Below, piece after piece: positions 17,707 through 26,230 of a DNA stretch of 64,000 bases; the first letter of the stretch is position 1, and every line of letters starts with the position of its first letter. Where the stretch lies: contig NZ_KQ948568.1 in assembly GCF_001514125.1 (NCBI RefSeq), positions 80,775-144,774 on the forward strand, read 5' to 3'. The notes below the pieces were generated by a model. That model did no database searches, was not told the DNA's origin, and worked only from the letters and a program-made list of their open reading frames with translations. Both the position numbers and the translations under genes were made by a program. The DNA comes from Streptomyces longwoodensis (GTDB taxonomy: Bacteria > Actinomycetota > Actinomycetes > Streptomycetales > Streptomycetaceae).

Positions 17707-18988
17707 AGTCCGTGAAGTGCCAGTGCTCGTGACCGATCCGCGGGTCCCACTCCATGGTGCCGGTGGGGGCGTAGCCGACCTGCTTGCCGTGCGCGTCGTA
17801 GAAGTACTGGTAGGCGTCCATCAGGTCGGCGCCCGGCTTGCGGAAGCCGTCCACGACGAGCGGGGCGGGGCCCGCGTTCCACACGTTGGCGCTGAACGCC
17901 AGGTAGTCCTTGCCGGGTACGTCGCCGTCCTCACCGTCGGTGACCGCGATGTCCCAGGCCGGCAGCGAACGCAGGTCCGGCTTGGGCACGTTCGCGGGGA
18001 CGCCCGCCCGGCCGGTGGGCCGCCGGCCGTCGGCCCGCAGCGCGGGGGCGACCCGCGAGCCGTCGGTGTGGCCGAGCCCGTCCCCGAGGTGGTGGGCGAG
18101 CCCACGGGCCTCCAGGGCATGGGGCAGGGCGCCCGGGGTGGGGGCGTCGGCGCCGCGCGGCCCGAAGAGGTGGCCCGTGTGACCCGCGGCCGTGGAGTGC
18201 TGGGCGTGCGGGTCCGACGGGGACGCCGAGCGCTGCCCGGCCGTGCCACCGCCGGAGGTGCTCCCGCCCGTCGTACCGTCATCGGTCTGCCGGACGGTCA
18301 CCTTGACGGTCGGGTGGTCGTTCGGGATGCCGAACAGGTCGCGGTACTTCTTGGCGACCGACACCGTGGCGGTGTACTCGCCGACGGGCAGGTCGACCGG
18401 CTTGTCGTAGTCGACGGTGCTGGAGTTGGCCGCCCAGCCCTTCTCGACGCCCCACACCGAGCCGAGGGTGAACGGGTTGGTGGAGCAGCTCTCCGGGTAG
18501 TGCGAGGTGGCCGGGGCGTCCGGACGCAGGCGCCCGGAGGCGTTGTTCGGGCAGAACGTGCCCTTGCTCCGCGTCACCTCCTGCCCGGCCGCGTTCTTCA
18601 CGGACACCTCCAGGAAGCCCGGCAGCCCGGAGAAGTCCTTGACGAGCCCGGCGGGCAGCGTCCTGGTGGTGGTGTGCGTCCCGTTGCGCAGGATCTGCCG
18701 CGCGACCACGGGGTCCTTGTAGGACTTGCGCGTCACGTTCAGTTCCAGGGGCGCGCCGTCCACCGTGACGTACGTGCCGAGGTCGAGGTAGACCCCGGGT
18801 TCCCCCTCCCAGCGGTCGAGGGTCACGGCCTTCGACGCGGCGATCAGCTTGAGCTTCGGTGTCCCGGCCGGGCTCGCCGGCGCCGCACCGGCACCGGGGG
18901 CGGCCCCGGCGACGGTGACGACGGTGAGCACGGCCGCCGCGGCGAACGCCGCGCGCGTCAGGGCCTTGCGGTCTGGCTGACTGGTCAT
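17701..18988 (-). pseudogene. Lysyl-oxidase-like secreted protein, C-terminus deleted
   Basis: From ATG 18988 the frame gives a signal peptide (AAFAAAAVLTVVTVAGA), a beta-rich N-terminal domain, a low-complexity linker, and a lysyl-oxidase domain with the copper-ligand pattern HEHWHF near the 3' end. The coding similarity stops after TDFA at about 17701. The part that normally follows, with the tyrosine/lysine cofactor residues and final strands, is absent, and the frame runs on as antisense of the convergent gene to 17405. The product would bind copper at best but lack the quinone cofactor. Confidence 0.7.
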
Positions 18989-19190
18989 CGGTTCCTCGTC
19001 TGCGAGTGCCATGGTCAGTGGCATCGGACTGGACAGCCCACACCCCCGGCCGACCGAACGACGCACCCCAGGCGCCCCGACCGCGACTGTGAACATCCTG
19101 TGAGAGGGGCAAAGGGTGGGCGGGGGTTGCCTGTTGGGGCGGATGTCCACCGGAGGAGGGGACGCCGACTATGGTGATCCCGTGTGGGGA

Positions 19191-19210
19191 GTGTGTGCGA
19201 GGTCACACAC
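19191..19210. promoter_or_regulatory. Perfect inverted repeat upstream of the TerD-nuclease gene
   Basis: GTGTGTG (19191-19197), spacer CGAGGT, CACACAC (19204-19210). It lies about 70 bp before the ATG of the TerD-nuclease fusion, where a repressor or activator site would be expected. No cognate regulator is adjacent. Confidence 0.45.
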
Positions 19211-19281
19211 AGGTGGTACGGCGGGCGGGCGGGGGGCCGTCGTCGCCCGTCGTCGGGCTGCTTGGGGGGCTTGTGTACGAG

Positions 19282-21435
19282 ATGGTCAAGGGCGCCAACG
19301 TGGGACTGGCGACCCTCAGCGACAACGTCGACGCGGTGATCGTGAGCCTCGGGTGGGCGAGCCCCACCGGTGACGGCGACGCGGACGTGTCCGTGCTGCT
19401 GCTCGACGGGAGCGGCAAGGTCCGCAGCGACGCGGACTTCTACTTCTACAACCACCCGGTCGCGGCCGACGGCAGCGTGCACCTGCTGGGCAAACAGCCC
19501 GCAGGGGAGGGCAGCGAGGACCGCATCGGCTTCGACCTGACCGCCGTCCCGGCCGGGATCGAACGGGTGGTCATCGCCGCGAGCCGCTACGAGGGCGCCC
19601 GCTTCGACGAACTCGAGGACCTGCGCGTCACGTTGGCCGACGGGTCCGGTGAGGAGCTGCTGCGCTTCCCGATCGACGACGCCGGGTCGGTGAGCGCGTT
19701 CATCTTCGGCGAGCTGTACCGGCGCGGCGAGGAGTGGAAGTTCCGCGCGGTCGGCCAGGGCTACGACACCGGCCTGGCGGGGCTGGCGATGGACTTCGGG
19801 GTGGACATCGACGACGCCGCCGACGCTGCCGACGCTGCCGATGCCGCTGACGGCGTGGACGGTGTGGAGGCCGATGACGCCGGTGGTGAGGGGGCTGTGG
19901 GAGCCGGCGTCGAGAGCGCCGTCGAGGTGGCGTCGCCGTCGCCCGCGCCGCTCGTCCCGCCGGAGGGCGGTGAGCCGTTGCCCGCCGTACCCGCTCCCCG
20001 GCGGCCCGAGGCGCAGGGTGAGCCGCGGGACGCCGTACGGGACGAGCCGCGGGGCGAGGCGGGCGGCGAGGCCGGGGGCCAGCCGCGCAGGGCCGCTCGG
20101 CCCCGCACCGCCCGGCGCAAGGTGACCCTGCCGAAGACGGCGCGCGCCTCCCTCGCGGAGAACGAGTCCTGGCGGCCCGCCCGGATGTTCCCCGTCTCGG
20201 CGCTCAAGAGCGACCGCGACCGCGAGACGCGGGCCACGTCGGTCCTGCTGTCGGTGATGGCGCAGGTTCCGGAGTTCGGCCGGCGGCTCACGGCGGGCTT
20301 CGGCGCCCCGGCCGGCCGGATGGAGACGTTCACCGAGGTGTCCCTGCCGCACGGCGACACCCCGCGCCGGCCCGACGGCGTCCTCCGCGTCGAGCGGGCC
20401 GGCAAGCTCTGGACGGCGCTCGTCGAGACCAAGACCAACGGCAACGCGCTGCGCACCGAACAGGTGCAGGCGTACATGGACATCGCCGCCCGCCGCGGCT
20501 ACGAGGCGGTCGTCACGCTCTCCAACGACGTGGCCCTGGAGGGCAGTCCGCTGGTCGAGGTGAAGACCGACGGGCGCCGCAAGCACAAGGTGGCCCTGTG
20601 GCACCTGTCCTGGGCCGAGGTCGCGCACCAGGCGCAGATGCTGATCCGCCACGAGGGCGTCGGCAACAGCGCGCACGCCTGGCTGCTCCAGGAACTGCTG
20701 CACTACCTCCAGCACGAGAACTCCGGGTGCCACGGCTTCCAGAACATGGGCGCCGCCTGGGTGCCCGTGCGCAAGGGCATCGACGACGAGACCCTGTGCC
20801 AGGGCGACCCGCGGGCCCTGGAGGTCGTCGAGAGCTGGGAGCGGCTGATCCGGCAGGTCTGCCTGGGCCTCGGCGGCGAGCTCGGCCAGAAGGTGCTGCC
20901 GGTGCGGCGCGCCCGGCGCGGCGCCGACCCCGGGGAGCGCCGGGCCCGGATGGCCGACGAGCTGTGCCGCGACGGCAGGCTGCACGCGGAGGTGCTCATC
21001 GAGGACGCCCCGGGCGTCCTGACCGTCGCCGCCGACCTGCGCACCGGCAAGCTGCGCACCTCCATCGAGGTCCCGGCGCCCGAGCAGGGCTACCCGCTCA
21101 ACTGGGTCAAGCGGCTCGTGCGGCGGCTGGCCGAGGCACCGGCCGACCTGCACGTGGAGACCCTGGTCGAGGGCGACGGCGGCGGGCCGCGCGGCACCCT
21201 GGAGCGGCTGCGCCCCGAGCCGGCCGACCTGCTGCCGAAGAACGGCGCCCGGATCACCGGGTTCCGGCTGTCCCTCTTCAAGGGCATGGGCAGCACCCGC
21301 GGCAACGCGGAGACCGGCTTCATCCGCAGCGTCGACGACGCCGTGCACCGCTTCCACGACGGCGTGGTGGTCCACCTGGACCGGCCCGCCGCACGCCGGT
21401 CCACGACCGCGGCGCCGGCGGGCGCGGCGGGCTGA
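19282..21435 (+). CDS. TerD-domain protein fused to a restriction-endonuclease-like domain
   Basis: 717 residues from ATG 19282, chosen because TerD homology starts with MVKGANVGLATLSDNV; the frame is open to 19171. Residues about 1-165 form a TerD domain (VRSDADFYFYNHP, GFDLTAVPAGIERVVIAAS). Residues about 175-290 are an acidic then Pro/Arg-rich linker. The C-terminal half has a PD-(D/E)XK-like core with Asp 365 and Glu 382-x-Lys 384 (DGVLRV, then ALVETKTNG), followed by about 330 residues of unknown fold. TerD domains bind calcium and belong to tellurite and phage-stress systems; fusion to a nuclease suggests a DNA-directed stress or defence effector. No other ter gene adjoins it. Confidence 0.82.
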   Translation: MVKGANVGLATLSDNVDAVIVSLGWASPTGDGDADVSVLLLDGSGKVRSDADFYFYNHPVAADGSVHLLGKQPAGEGSEDRIGFDLTAVPAGIERVVIAASRYEGARFDELEDLRVTLADGSGEELLRFPIDDAGSVSAFIFGELYRRGEEWKFRAVGQGYDTGLAGLAMDFGVDIDDAADAADAADAADGVDGVEADDAGGEGAVGAGVESAVEVASPSPAPLVPPEGGEPLPAVPAPRRPEAQGEPRDAVRDEPRGEAGGEAGGQPRRAARPRTARRKVTLPKTARASLAENESWRPARMFPVSALKSDRDRETRATSVLLSVMAQVPEFGRRLTAGFGAPAGRMETFTEVSLPHGDTPRRPDGVLRVERAGKLWTALVETKTNGNALRTEQVQAYMDIAARRGYEAVVTLSNDVALEGSPLVEVKTDGRRKHKVALWHLSWAEVAHQAQMLIRHEGVGNSAHAWLLQELLHYLQHENSGCHGFQNMGAAWVPVRKGIDDETLCQGDPRALEVVESWERLIRQVCLGLGGELGQKVLPVRRARRGADPGERRARMADELCRDGRLHAEVLIEDAPGVLTVAADLRTGKLRTSIEVPAPEQGYPLNWVKRLVRRLAEAPADLHVETLVEGDGGGPRGTLERLRPEPADLLPKNGARITGFRLSLFKGMGSTRGNAETGFIRSVDDAVHRFHDGVVVHLDRPAARRSTTAAPAGAAG

Positions 21436-21450
21436 GCGGACGCGCCCCCT

Positions 21451-21466
21451 GGTCCCGACCGGGACC
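21451..21466. terminator. Hairpin between convergent genes
   Basis: GGTCCC (21451-21456), loop GACC, GGGACC (21461-21466), in the 46-bp gap between the TerD-nuclease stop and the end of the GAF-ANTAR gene. A likely shared terminator, without a U-tract. Confidence 0.4.
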
Positions 21467-21481
21467 GCAACCCGGCCCGGG

Positions 21482-22264
21482 TCAGGGGGTGTCGTCGTCG
21501 GGCGGGTCCGCCTCGGTGGGGGGCTCGTCCTGGGGTGGGGCGAGGTGGAGTCTCCGGGTGGTGATGTCGTGGGCCAGTTGGGTGAGGGTGCGGCCCTCGG
21601 CGAAGGCGCGGGCGCGCAGGCGGTCCAGGGCCTGGTGGGCGTCGGCGTCGAACTGGGTCATCACCATGCCGACCGCCTGGTGAATTTCCGGGTGGTCCAG
21701 GGCCGGGGGGCGCCTGCGGGCGTGCAGGTCGAGCAGGGTGGTGGTGAGGACGTCACGGACGCGGAGGGCGGTGCGCAGGGCGGCGGCGTCCAGGGGGCCC
21801 GGCGTGTCGCGGAACAGGTCGACCGTGCCGATGGCCTGGTCGCCGACGCCCAGCGGGAGCGAGAAGACCGCGCGGACGCCGAGCCCGACCGCCTGGTGCG
21901 CGAAGACCGGCCAGCGGCGGACGTCGGGGCCGTCCGTGAGGTCGGCGGCCAGGACCGGCGCCGCCCGTTCCAGCGCCGTCCGGCCGGGGCCGTCGCCCAG
22001 CGTGAACTGGGTCTCGGCCAGCCGGGCCGCCGTGGGGCCACTCGCGCACCACGTGGACTGCACGTCCGGGCCGCCCGACAGCGTCACCGACGCGCCGCTC
22101 ACCGGGAGCAGCCGGACGCAGGCCCGGCACAGGGCCTCCGGGATGGCGTCGTCCGCCAGCCCCTCCGCGGCCCCCGCCAGTGCGGCGGCGATGCGGCGCC
22201 GCTCCTCCGCCCCGGTGGGCGCGCCGCCGCCGTCCTCCGGTGGCTCCCCGTCCGCCGGCCGCAT
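21482..22264 (-). CDS. GAF and ANTAR domain protein (second copy)
   Basis: 260 residues from ATG 22264, preceded by GGGAGTGAGGGAG; the frame is open to 22378. GAF domain at about 20-185 (TQFTLGDGPGRTALERAAPV) and ANTAR at about 190-245 (IHQAVGMVMTQFDADAHQAL, RLRARAFAEGRTLTQLAHD). The layout and motifs mirror the protein at 7070-7780, so the two are paralogues. The last residues are acidic and Pro-rich. Expected role: RNA-hairpin binding antitermination under GAF control. Confidence 0.85.
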   Translation of the reverse strand: MRPADGEPPEDGGGAPTGAEERRRIAAALAGAAEGLADDAIPEALCRACVRLLPVSGASVTLSGGPDVQSTWCASGPTAARLAETQFTLGDGPGRTALERAAPVLAADLTDGPDVRRWPVFAHQAVGLGVRAVFSLPLGVGDQAIGTVDLFRDTPGPLDAAALRTALRVRDVLTTTLLDLHARRRPPALDHPEIHQAVGMVMTQFDADAHQALDRLRARAFAEGRTLTQLAHDITTRRLHLAPPQDEPPTEADPPDDDTP

Positions 22265-22409
22265 CTCCCTCACTCCCGTCAGCCCGGGCACGTCCCGTCC
22301 TCCGGTGGACGGAACCGGTGCGTGGAGCCCGGTTCCCCGCCCGCGCCGATGAAACCCGCCGTGGTCGCCCTGGTTCATCCACAGGGTGTGGACAACTGTT
22401 CGGCCCGGG

Positions 22410-23795
22410 TCACCAGCCCGTCAGCAGGACGTGGTTGAGCAGCAGGGCCAGGACCGCCTGCGCGGCGAGCCAGGCCCGGGGGCGGGTGAGGAAGGCGCAG
22501 CAGGGCAGCAGCCACAGGGCGAACGGGATCCAGATGCGCTCCGTCTCGGCCTTGCTCATGCCGGACAGGTCCGCGACCAGCAGGGCGGCCAGGGCGGCCG
22601 CGACCAGCAGGGCCAGCCGGCGGTCGGCGCCCGTCGCCGGGTGCCGCAGGGCCGTACCGCCGCGGCTCAGGGCCGCCGCCGTCGCCGGGCCGGTGATCAG
22701 CGCCGTGCAGGCCAGGTTCGCCCACACCCAGTAGCCGTACGGGCGGACGCCGCCCGCGCCCTCGTAGTAGCGGGTGACCAGCAGGCGGTACGCCTCCCAC
22801 CAGTCGAAACCGGCCACCGTGAACGCCGCGGGCACCACCGCCAGGCCCGCCAGGAACAGCACCGCCCGCGGCACCGGGCGCTCCCGCGCGCCCCGCCGGC
22901 CCAGCACCACCACGGCCGCGCCGATCAGCGCGAACAGGGTGAGGCCGTACGAGAGGTAGCAGGTCAGGCCGAACAGCAGGCCGGAGAGGGCGGCGTACGC
23001 CAGCGACCGGCGCGTCGGGCCTCCGGTCACCGCCAGGGCCAGACAGGCCACCGCCCACGCGGCCACCGCCGCGAAGTACGCGTCCGCCGACACCCCCTGC
23101 CACACCGCGGCGGGCGCCAGCACCAGGAACGGCGCCGCCCTCCGGGCCAGGGACTCGCCGGCCAGGGCCCGCACCGCCACCAGCACCGCCACGCCCGCCG
23201 TCGCGCCGGTCACCACGCACCACCCGGCCGCCCAGCCGCCGCCCCCGAGTCCGGCCCGGTCGAGGAACACGAACGTGAGCGTCGAGGCGGGCGGGTGACC
23301 GGCGACGTGGGCCGGCCAGTTGTCGGGCGAGTGCAGCAGGATGTGCCGGGTGAAGTCGGCCAGCGCGGCCGGGATGTCGTCGAAGCGGCCGACGGAACGC
23401 AGGTACTCGTTCCGGGTGGTGAGCCGGCCCGCCACGCCGCGCTCCCAGCCGTCGACCAGGGCCAGCGACAGGATCCAGGCCGTCGCCGTCGCCCAGACCG
23501 CGGCGAGCAGGGCGGGCCAGCGCAGCCGTGCGGCCAGGACGGGGCCGTAGGCCACCACCGCGGCCGCGAGGGCGACGGCCGCCGGGGTGCCGGGGCCGAC
23601 GTGCGGGTCCCATGTCGCCAGCAGCGGCGGCCAGTTCACCCGCAGCCGGTCCTGGATCGGCCGGCCCACCAGCACGGCGGCGACCACCAGCAGCACGGCC
23701 GCGGCGACGGCGTACGCGTCCCGGCGCGGGGCGCGCTGCTCGGGGCGCGGGTCGGGGCGCGGGTCGGCGGCGGTCGCCGTGCGCCCGGCGCTCAC
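22410..23795 (-). CDS. Polytopic membrane protein, probable GT-C type glycosyltransferase
   Basis: 461 residues with about 11 hydrophobic segments. An extracytoplasmic loop after the first segments carries HVAGHPPASTLTFVFLD, resembling the acidic/His loops of GT-C polyprenyl-phosphate-sugar transferases. GTG 23795 has GGAGGG upstream and overlaps the stop of the methyltransferase gene. It is the last of four tightly packed genes with a GT2, a DUF2064 protein and a methyltransferase, so it may use the lipid-linked sugar made by the GT2. The GT-C assignment is inference. Confidence 0.72.
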   Translation of the reverse strand: MSAGRTATAADPRPDPRPEQRAPRRDAYAVAAAVLLVVAAVLVGRPIQDRLRVNWPPLLATWDPHVGPGTPAAVALAAAVVAYGPVLAARLRWPALLAAVWATATAWILSLALVDGWERGVAGRLTTRNEYLRSVGRFDDIPAALADFTRHILLHSPDNWPAHVAGHPPASTLTFVFLDRAGLGGGGWAAGWCVVTGATAGVAVLVAVRALAGESLARRAAPFLVLAPAAVWQGVSADAYFAAVAAWAVACLALAVTGGPTRRSLAYAALSGLLFGLTCYLSYGLTLFALIGAAVVVLGRRGARERPVPRAVLFLAGLAVVPAAFTVAGFDWWEAYRLLVTRYYEGAGGVRPYGYWVWANLACTALITGPATAAALSRGGTALRHPATGADRRLALLVAAALAALLVADLSGMSKAETERIWIPFALWLLPCCAFLTRPRAWLAAQAVLALLLNHVLLTGW

Positions 23796-24592
23796 CGTGC
23801 CCTCCGTCCGCCGGCCGGCGCCGCCCCGCTGCGCAGGGCCGCGAACCGGCGGTCGTCCGCCGTCCACGCACCGGCCGGGGTCCAGCCACGGGCGTACCGC
23901 AGCAGGGCGGCGGTCCCCAACCGCGCCCAGGGGAAAGGCGATTCGGTCGGGCCCACATCGCTCACGCCGACGACCTGCACCTGCGTGCGCTCGTCCACGT
24001 CCACCGGCGCGGTCTCGGCGATCAGCAGGCCGCCGGGGCGCAGCAGCCGGGCCACCCGGTCCAGGAGGGCGCGCGGGTCGCCCCCTATGCCGAGGTTGCC
24101 GTCCATCAGCAGCACCGTGTCCCAACGGCCCTCCGCGGGCAGCGGGTCGAACACGGAACGGCGCAGCGCCTGCCCGCCGAGCCGCACGGTGCGGGCCACG
24201 GCGGCGGCACTGACGTCGATGCCGAGGACGGTACGGCCGCGCGCCGCCAGCTCCGCGACCAGCCGCCCGGGGCCGCAGCCCACGTCCAGCACCGCGCCCT
24301 CGCAGCGGTCCAGCACCGCCCGGTCGACCGCGTCCGCCCGCGCGCACCAGCGTTCGACGTCCAGCGGCAGCAGCCAGCCGTCGGCCCGGCGCAGGAACAG
24401 CGGCCCGCGCCCGGTGCGCAGGGCGGTGGCGTACGGGTCGGAGGCGGACCACGCCCCCGGGGCCTCCGGGGCCTCCGGGGCCTCCCGGACCCCCGGGACC
24501 CCCAGGACCCCCAGGACCCCGGGGACCGCCTCTCCGGTCGGCGGGTGGTGGGCCGCCGCGACCTCCGTCGCCGTACCGCCGCCGCCCCTCAT
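23792..24592 (-). CDS. Class I SAM-dependent methyltransferase
   Basis: 266 residues. Motif I VLDVGCGPGRL near residue 101 binds S-adenosylmethionine, with GIDVSAAAV as the acidic loop and LLRPGGLLIAE as the later strand. The first 50 residues are low-complexity, with GVLGVLGVPG and EAPEAPEAPG runs encoded by short DNA repeats, and probably do not fold. The stop overlaps the start of the membrane-protein gene. Substrate unknown; context points to a glycan or lipid-linked sugar. Confidence 0.85.
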   Translation of the reverse strand: MRGGGGTATEVAAAHHPPTGEAVPGVLGVLGVPGVREAPEAPEAPGAWSASDPYATALRTGRGPLFLRRADGWLLPLDVERWCARADAVDRAVLDRCEGAVLDVGCGPGRLVAELAARGRTVLGIDVSAAAVARTVRLGGQALRRSVFDPLPAEGRWDTVLLMDGNLGIGGDPRALLDRVARLLRPGGLLIAETAPVDVDERTQVQVVGVSDVGPTESPFPWARLGTAALLRYARGWTPAGAWTADDRRFAALRSGAAPAGGRRAR

Positions 24593-24702
24593 GCCGCTCC
24601 CTCCGTCGTCGTACAGCCGTCGCCGGTCACGCCGCTCCCTCCGTCGTCGTACAGCCGTCGCCCCTCACGCCGCCCTTCCGTCGTCGTACAGCCGCCGGTC
24701 AC
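24593..24702. repeat. Three tandem copies of a 38-bp unit
   Basis: Copies at 24593-24630, 24631-24668 and 24669-24702 (the last shortened to 34 bp). Each contains TCCGTCGTCGTACAGCCG. They fill the gap between the DUF2064 gene and the methyltransferase start, reading GTCGTA-rich, and would sit in the leader of the methyltransferase on the operon transcript. Confidence 0.9.
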
Positions 24703-25391
24703 GACCGCACCCCCGGCCCGCACGCGGCGAGTCGCCGGGCGAAGCGGCCCGTCGGGGCCAGGGCGGCGACCTCCGCCGCGTCGGCCGCCGTGTCCACGTC
24801 CCGCAGGCACGGCAGGTCCCGCACCCGCAGCCCCGCCGCCCGCAGCCGCTCGCGCTGGACGGCGCCGGTGGCCGGCGTGGACATCGGCACGCCCCGCAGC
24901 AGCGCCTCCGCCGCGCCGGGGTCGGCGAGCCCGAGCGCCCAGAAACCGCCGTCGGCGGCGGGCCCGAACCAGGCGTCGCAGCCGGTGAAGTCCACGCCCA
25001 GCAGCTCGGGGGTGACCTGCGGGGTGTCCATGCCGATCAGCAGGGCCGGACCGGGCCGGTGCGCGAAGGCGGCGGCGATACGGGCGTCGAGCCCCCCGCC
25101 GCACTGCGGTACGACGTCGATGCCGGGCGGCAGCCACGGGCCGGGGGCGCCGTCGAGCACGAGGACGCGGTGGGCGGCGGGCGTGGCGGCCACGGTGTGC
25201 AGGGTGTCGGCGAGGGCGGCCTCGGCGAGGGCGGCGGCCTCGTGCGGCGAGTACGGCGGGGTGAGCCGGGTCTTGACCCGGCCCGGGCGCGGCTCCTTGG
25301 CGATGACCAGGAGGGTGGCGAGCGGGGTGGTGGGGGGAGTGGCGGGGGCGGCGGCGAGGACGGCGGGGCGGGCGTCCCGCGCGGTCGTCAT
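24699..25391 (-). CDS. DUF2064 / TIGR04282-family glycosyltransferase-like protein
   Basis: 230 residues with the DUF2064 nucleotidyltransferase-like fold: VIAKEPRPGRVKTRLTP at the N-terminus, LLIGMDTPQVTPELL as the metal-binding region, and GPAADGGFWALGL. The family is related to CofC and is often encoded beside a GT2, as here. The ATG overlaps the GT2 stop by 4 bp. The exact reaction in this context is not established. Confidence 0.85.
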   Translation of the reverse strand: MTTARDARPAVLAAAPATPPTTPLATLLVIAKEPRPGRVKTRLTPPYSPHEAAALAEAALADTLHTVAATPAAHRVLVLDGAPGPWLPPGIDVVPQCGGGLDARIAAAFAHRPGPALLIGMDTPQVTPELLGVDFTGCDAWFGPAADGGFWALGLADPGAAEALLRGVPMSTPATGAVQRERLRAAGLRVRDLPCLRDVDTAADAAEVAALAPTGRFARRLAACGPGVRS

Positions 25392-26119
25392 GAGCGGTCC
25401 GCCGGGTGGGCCGGGGCCGGGGCCGGCTCGGTGAGGAGCCGGGGCGTCTCCCGGAGCACGCCGCTCATGTCCCGTACCGCCTGCCAGGTGCCCCGCCAGG
25501 TGCCGGTCACCTTGGAGGTGCCGGTGCGCGGGCGGTACGGCACGTCGTGCTCGGTGATCCGCCAGCCCGCGTCGGCGGCGCGGACCACCATCTGCAGGGG
25601 ATAGCCGCTGCGGCGGTCGGTCAGGCCGAGGGCGAGCAGCGGCTCGCGGCGCGCGGCCCGCAGCGGGCCGAGGTCGTGCAGGCGCAGGCCGGTGCGGCGG
25701 CGCAGCAGGCGGGTGAGGGCGAGGTTGCCGGCCCGGGCGTGGGGCGGCCAGGCGCCCCGGGACTGCGGCCGGCGCCGGCCGAGCACCAGGTCGGCCGTGC
25801 CGGAGCGCACCTCGTCGACGAAGGGCACGAGCAGGGCGGGGTCGAGGGAGGCGTCGCAGTCGCAGAAGCAGACCACGTCGGCGGTCGCGGCGGTCAGCCC
25901 GGCGTGACAGGCGGCGCCGAAGCCGCGCCGGGCCTCGTGCACGACCGTCGCGCCGAGGGCACGGGCGAGGTCGGCCGAGCCGTCGGTGGAGCCGTTGTCC
26001 ACGACGAGCGCGCGCCAGCCTGCCGGGACGCGGTCGAGGACCCAGGGGAGGGCCTCGGCCTCGTTCAGGCAGGGGAGCACGACGTCGACGCCTTGCGGCG
26101 GGGGTGAGGTCGTCGTCAC
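25388..26119 (-). CDS. Glycosyltransferase family 2, polyprenyl-phosphate-sugar synthase type
   Basis: 243 residues with GT-A features: VVLPCLNEAEALPWVLDRVP, DNGSTDGSADLA, and a DCDAS-type metal motif (CFCDCDASLD). No membrane segments at the C-terminus, as in dolichol/polyprenyl-phosphate mannose synthases. It opens the four-gene operon and is divergent from the response regulator at 26231 across 111 bp. It may make a lipid-linked hexose for the membrane transferase at the end of the operon. Confidence 0.88.
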   Translation of the reverse strand: MTTTSPPPQGVDVVLPCLNEAEALPWVLDRVPAGWRALVVDNGSTDGSADLARALGATVVHEARRGFGAACHAGLTAATADVVCFCDCDASLDPALLVPFVDEVRSGTADLVLGRRRPQSRGAWPPHARAGNLALTRLLRRRTGLRLHDLGPLRAARREPLLALGLTDRRSGYPLQMVVRAADAGWRITEHDVPYRPRTGTSKVTGTWRGTWQAVRDMSGVLRETPRLLTEPAPAPAHPADRS

Positions 26120-26230
26120 GCTCTCACCCTACGAACACGAAACGGGCATTCCGGACGTCCGCTCCTTACGGAACGCGGACGTCGGCGCCGGACCCGCGCC
26201 GCCCGCCGGACCGGGTGCGAGGCTGGTGGC

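Noticed and set aside
17701..19177. Continuation of the 17201 gene as a protein of over 650 residues
   Set aside because: The added part is the exact antisense of a recognisable lysyl-oxidase-like gene.
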